Shown: positions 60,919 through 64,000 of the stretch, in pieces
Layout: every line of letters starts with the position of its first letter
How positions within the stretch are numbered: the first letter of the stretch is position 1
Origin: Neoconidiobolus thromboides FSU 785
Lineage: Eukaryota; Entomophthoromycota; Entomophthoromycetes; Entomophthorales; Neoconidiobolaceae
DNA: 64,000 nt
Direction: 5' to 3'
Assembly: GCA_025603075.1 (NCBI GenBank)
Contig: MU626261.1
Location: 186,001-250,000, forward strand
The notes under the pieces: generated by a model
What the model saw: the letters and a program-made list of their open reading frames with translations, nothing else
What the model was told of the DNA's origin: nothing
Database searches by the model: none
Made by a program: the position numbers and the translations under genes

Positions 60919-62227
60919 CTAATAGTTAATCATGGCTGTTTTTTCTAAAGCTTCATAAGCAACAGATTGTGCAAATGAAGTTATTAACAATTCTTTTGTA
61001 TCATATTGTAATGAAGCCTCATAAGCAAAATTTACAGAAGTCTCAGACACAGGTACAGAGGAGATACTTAAAGCTCTAATACAATTTGCAACTCTAGCAA
61101 TTGTTTCTCTTTCAGTATCTGTTATATCCTAATTTTGTATTATAGATTTGTTAGCTACTGATTAGCATCTTATTACCTCATTTTTTGAAGAGAATATATT
61201 ATCTTCAGATATTTCTTCAATCTCGTCCGTGATATATTTACTAACCCAAATATAACCATTTAATCCGAATATTACATTAACACCACATGATAATAACGCA
61301 AAATGAGATCTTGAACGTTGAACTAATAAAGGTGGTATTTGTACTAAACAACCATTTCTAAGCTATTAAAATAGTATTAATAAATAAGCATAAAACAAAA
61401 TAAACTTACTTTTCCATATTTAATACTACGGGTATGTAGTGAAATAGCATCACCATAAAAAGCATGAACTTCAGCCTAGAATCACATTTTAATACTAACA
61501 TTTTAAAAATAATCTCATTATTTAATCAAATAAAATGCATTCAGTCTCTATACTCTCTTCAACCTTTTTGAAAAATAAAAATACTTACAACCAATAAATC
61601 TCCTTCGCTTAATAATTGTCTCATTTTAAGTTCATCAGATTCAGATTTTCTTCTCTTAAATAAAATTAAATAATTACCACTAAACATTAAAACAAAATAC
61701 CTGAACACCACCGGGCAAGATAACTGAAGAAAGTAACAAAATACCATCTTGTCTAGAATTGACATCTACTTTCCAGCGTTTTTGGGAGACCTAGATTTGT
61801 TTAGTCCTAACCTAAATTGACTATCTGTGTTGTTACCTCTGTTATTCTTGCCACCACTACATCTCCTATCTCTCCTGAATATCTATTTTATTAATTTTTG
61901 TCAATATTCGATTTAATTTCCTTACCTCGCCCTCAATGAAGTAGCAGTTATAAGTTTATTTAATACTCCAACAGTGCCTGCTACCGAGGATCTAATACAA
62001 TCTCCATCTTTATAGGTACCAAAACCCCTTTAAATTGACATTTAGTTGAAATCATTACTTTTAAACTAAAACTACCTCATAAAAGTTAAGTCTGTAGTAA
62101 TAACATCACCAGGAGTGACCACCTTACCATCTAAAATTTTCTTATCGGTGTTCTCTTTCTTTACTATTTCATCTTCTAAACTTATTTGCTTTGGTATATT
62201 TTCTGGACTTAAGAATTTCAATGTCAT
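60919..62227 (-). CDS. RRP4: Exosome complex subunit Rrp4
   Basis: RNA-binding cap subunit of the nuclear and cytoplasmic RNA exosome. The minus-strand start is MTLKFLSPENIPKQI. About seven introns. Conserved segments in order: VVTPGDVITTDLTFMRGFGT (N-terminal RRP4 box), YKDGDCIRSSVAGTVGVLNK, the S1-like domain GEIGDVVVARITEVSQKRWK with VDVNSRQDGILLLSSVILPG, GVQRRKSESDELKMRQLLSE with GDLLVAEVHAF, DAISLHTRSIKYGKLRNGCL, and the KH-like C-terminal half (RSHFALLSCGVNVIFGLNGY, IWVSKYITDEIEE). The protein ends EALEKTAMINY. About 290 residues. A longer reading upstream of the start is not homologous to Rrp4, so the ATG at 62227 is chosen. Confidence 0.94.
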
Positions 62228-62700
62228 GTTTAATTTGAGTTGAAAATAATAAAAAAGGAAATACTTTTTTAACAGTAAATTTAAAAAAGTTTCAATAATA
62301 AGATGATGTCCAATCAATTAATTTTATTAAGAAAATAAAAAGAATTCTGTAGTATTTTAATACTTCGTTTTATTATACAAGATAACAAAGAGTTTTATAA
62401 AAAATGATATAGTCATTAAACAAGCTTTTGAAGAGAATAATTTTCTTTTATAACTACATAGAACAAAAATATACCTTAAATCAAAATCAAAATAGATTGT
62501 TGAACTTTGTTAAATAGCAGTTGGTGCTTTATACTGTTCATTTTTTCAAGATAGTAAAAGTTGAACATTTCATTGGTTTAAATGATGGTCGCTTTGATAT
62601 ATTTTTAATTCCAATGCACAATTTAAAAATTGCATAAACAAAATTGAACTTAAGTGGAAAGGAGGAAAAAAAGGGGATCATTTTTAACAGTTAAATAAAC
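62228..62700. promoter_or_regulatory. Divergent promoter region RRP4 / CDC4-like
   Basis: The 473-base region between head-to-head start codons of RRP4 (-) and the F-box gene (+). It should contain both promoters. No specific site is called. Confidence 0.5.
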
Positions 62701-64000
62701 ATGGGAAGTGAGGATGATAAAGTTAAAAGAACAGCAACTCAAGGCGGCAATAATGAGGTGATGTCAAATAAGCAATTTATGACTTCTTGTTCGATTAAAA
62801 TACCTTGCACTAAGAAGTCGAAGGAATATCCATTAGCTAATAAAAAAACTCCTAAACATTTAACTCAATTTAATGCTCAATTTGAGGATGGGGATTATCA
62901 ATTCACTGAATCAACTGAAAAAGGTACTTCAGGTTACAATTACTGCCTTAACGGAACTAAGGTAATTATTCCCTTATTTATAATTATACTTTACTAATTT
63001 ATTTTAGATGATCCCAAATTATAAAAAACGTATTGCTGAAGATTGCTTTTCAGCCAAAAGCTTTGAGTTATTTAATAACAATATACCATTTAAGAAATTA
63101 TGCTCTAATATTAATTTGGAAGTAGATTTTGTCAATCATGAAAATGAAATTCAAGCTGATACACTCGAAAACCTTGAACCAAATACTATATCAAGTTTTT
63201 CATTAAATGAAGAAGGATGTAGCGATGTTTTTGCTCCACCCTCTCCCTCTTTATCTATTTTGTCTAATCAAGAAAATAGCAAACCAGGTCCAACCGAAAC
63301 ACAAACAGACCCTGATTTTTTTGATTTATTTCCAAAAATCATCAATCAATTTGATGAACTATCACCGAAGCTTCAAATTTACTTTGTAAATCACTTATTA
63401 AGACGTATGAATCGCAAATCACTACAAGCTATTGCTTCACACTTGTTACCGAATTTGAAACAAGACTTTATAACCATATTTCCTCCAGAAATACTAACAA
63501 ATATATTTGGAAAACTGGATGCAAAATCTCTATGTAGTTCCTCTCAAGTAAGCAAAAGATGGAGCAATATCATTAAGAATGATGTGGCTTTATGGAAGAG
63601 AAGAGTTCAATCAGATGCTTTAGCTATTGAACCAGAACCAGTTTCACCTAGAGTATTAAATAAATGGGGACTTGGATATCAATCAGAATATGATCTACTT
63701 AACGAAGAGGAATATGTTTTAACCAAACTTGAGGTGAAAAGATTGATAACTAAGCATTCAAGGATAACACCGTTTTATAAAGAATTTGAGAGCAATAAAC
63801 CATGGATGTCACTTTATAAAGAACGCTATTCAACCATTAAAAACTGGAACAATGGCAAACCAGAGCATATTAGAATTCAAATAGAAAAAGTCCAAGTAAT
63901 AACTTGTCTTCAGTTTGATGAACATAAACTTGTAATAGGCTCCGAAACTTCCCCAGTTTTGGTCTATGATATTAATAGTGGGGATCTTTTACATGAACTT
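62701..64000 (+). CDS. CDC4: F-box/WD40 protein, Cdc4/FBXW7-like (3' end outside window)
   Basis: Substrate receptor of an SCF ubiquitin ligase, acting in nucleus or cytoplasm on phosphorylated cell-cycle proteins. A polar N-terminus of about 100 residues ends at an intron near 62960-63007. Then come a Ser/Pro-rich region (FAPPSPSLSILS) and the dimerisation D-domain FDELSPKLQIYFVNHLLRRM followed by NRKSLQAIASHLLPNLKQDF. The F-box is FPPEILTNIFGKLDAKSLCS with SSQVSKRWSNIIKNDVALWK. The linker includes KPWMSLYKERYSTIKNWNNG. The first WD40 blade begins VITCLQFDEHKLVIGSE and continues VYDINSGDLLHEL at the window edge. The D-domain plus F-box order is specific to Cdc4/FBXW7 and Pop1/Pop2. The remaining WD repeats lie beyond position 64000. 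Confidence 0.88.

Overview
The window is AT-rich nuclear DNA from a fungus. Coding regions are split by many short GT-AG introns, mostly about 43-60 bases. The genes are standard eukaryotic housekeeping genes: CK2 alpha, ER Hsp110/170, ISWI, Kri1, elongin C, RNase H2A, Rab GDI, Sec61 gamma, Rrp4 and a Cdc4-type F-box protein. The low GC, tiny introns and a dispersed family of secreted or membrane kelch proteins suggest an early-diverging lineage. I favour something like Conidiobolus (Entomophthoromycotina), but nothing in the window proves this. Gene models below were spliced by eye using protein-family continuity, so exon edges are estimates unless stated.

Layout. 0.6-8 kb: CK2 alpha (-) head-to-head with the ER chaperone LHS1/HYOU1-like (+), then a sucrose/alpha-glucoside transporter (-). 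9-17 kb: an intact kelch receptor-like gene (+), ISWI (+) and a lysine-rich signal-anchored protein (-). 17.5-26 kb: a kelch pseudogene (-), a large FUSC/DUF2421 membrane protein (+) and a second kelch pseudogene (+) interrupted by a MITE. 27-34 kb: a peroxisomal 4-coumarate-CoA-ligase-like enzyme (+), KRI1 (-), an unrecognised small gene (-) and elongin C (+). 34-37.4 kb: a gene-free island with a cluster of MITEs and a probable solo LTR. 37.4-45 kb: a seven-TM receptor-like gene (-), a second intact kelch gene (+) and a third kelch pseudogene (+), again carrying a MITE. 45.8-51 kb: a mitochondrial LEA-like repeat protein (+), tRNA-Cys(GCA) (-), a single-exon RNase H-domain ORF (+) and a Ca3427-like periplasmic-binding-fold protein (-). 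51.5-64 kb: YIF1 (-), RNase H2A (+), an Rpr2/Snm1-type RNase P/MRP protein (+), Rab GDI (+), Sec61 gamma (-), exosome RRP4 (-) and the 5' part of a CDC4/FBXW7-like gene that runs off the window (+).

Two systems stand out. The first is a kelch family (two intact members, three decayed) with a signal peptide, an extracellular kelch propeller, one TM helix and a short cytoplasmic tail. The tail motif, roughly TDTxLPxFDDDI, is still readable in one of the decayed copies. The second is a very abundant MITE of about 100-107 bp. I count 20 copies in 64 kb, with inverted termini of the form TATGGGGATGT. No copy lies in an intact coding sequence, and two lie inside kelch pseudogenes. One MITE is itself split by a 445-bp TG...CA element with a 4-bp target duplication.
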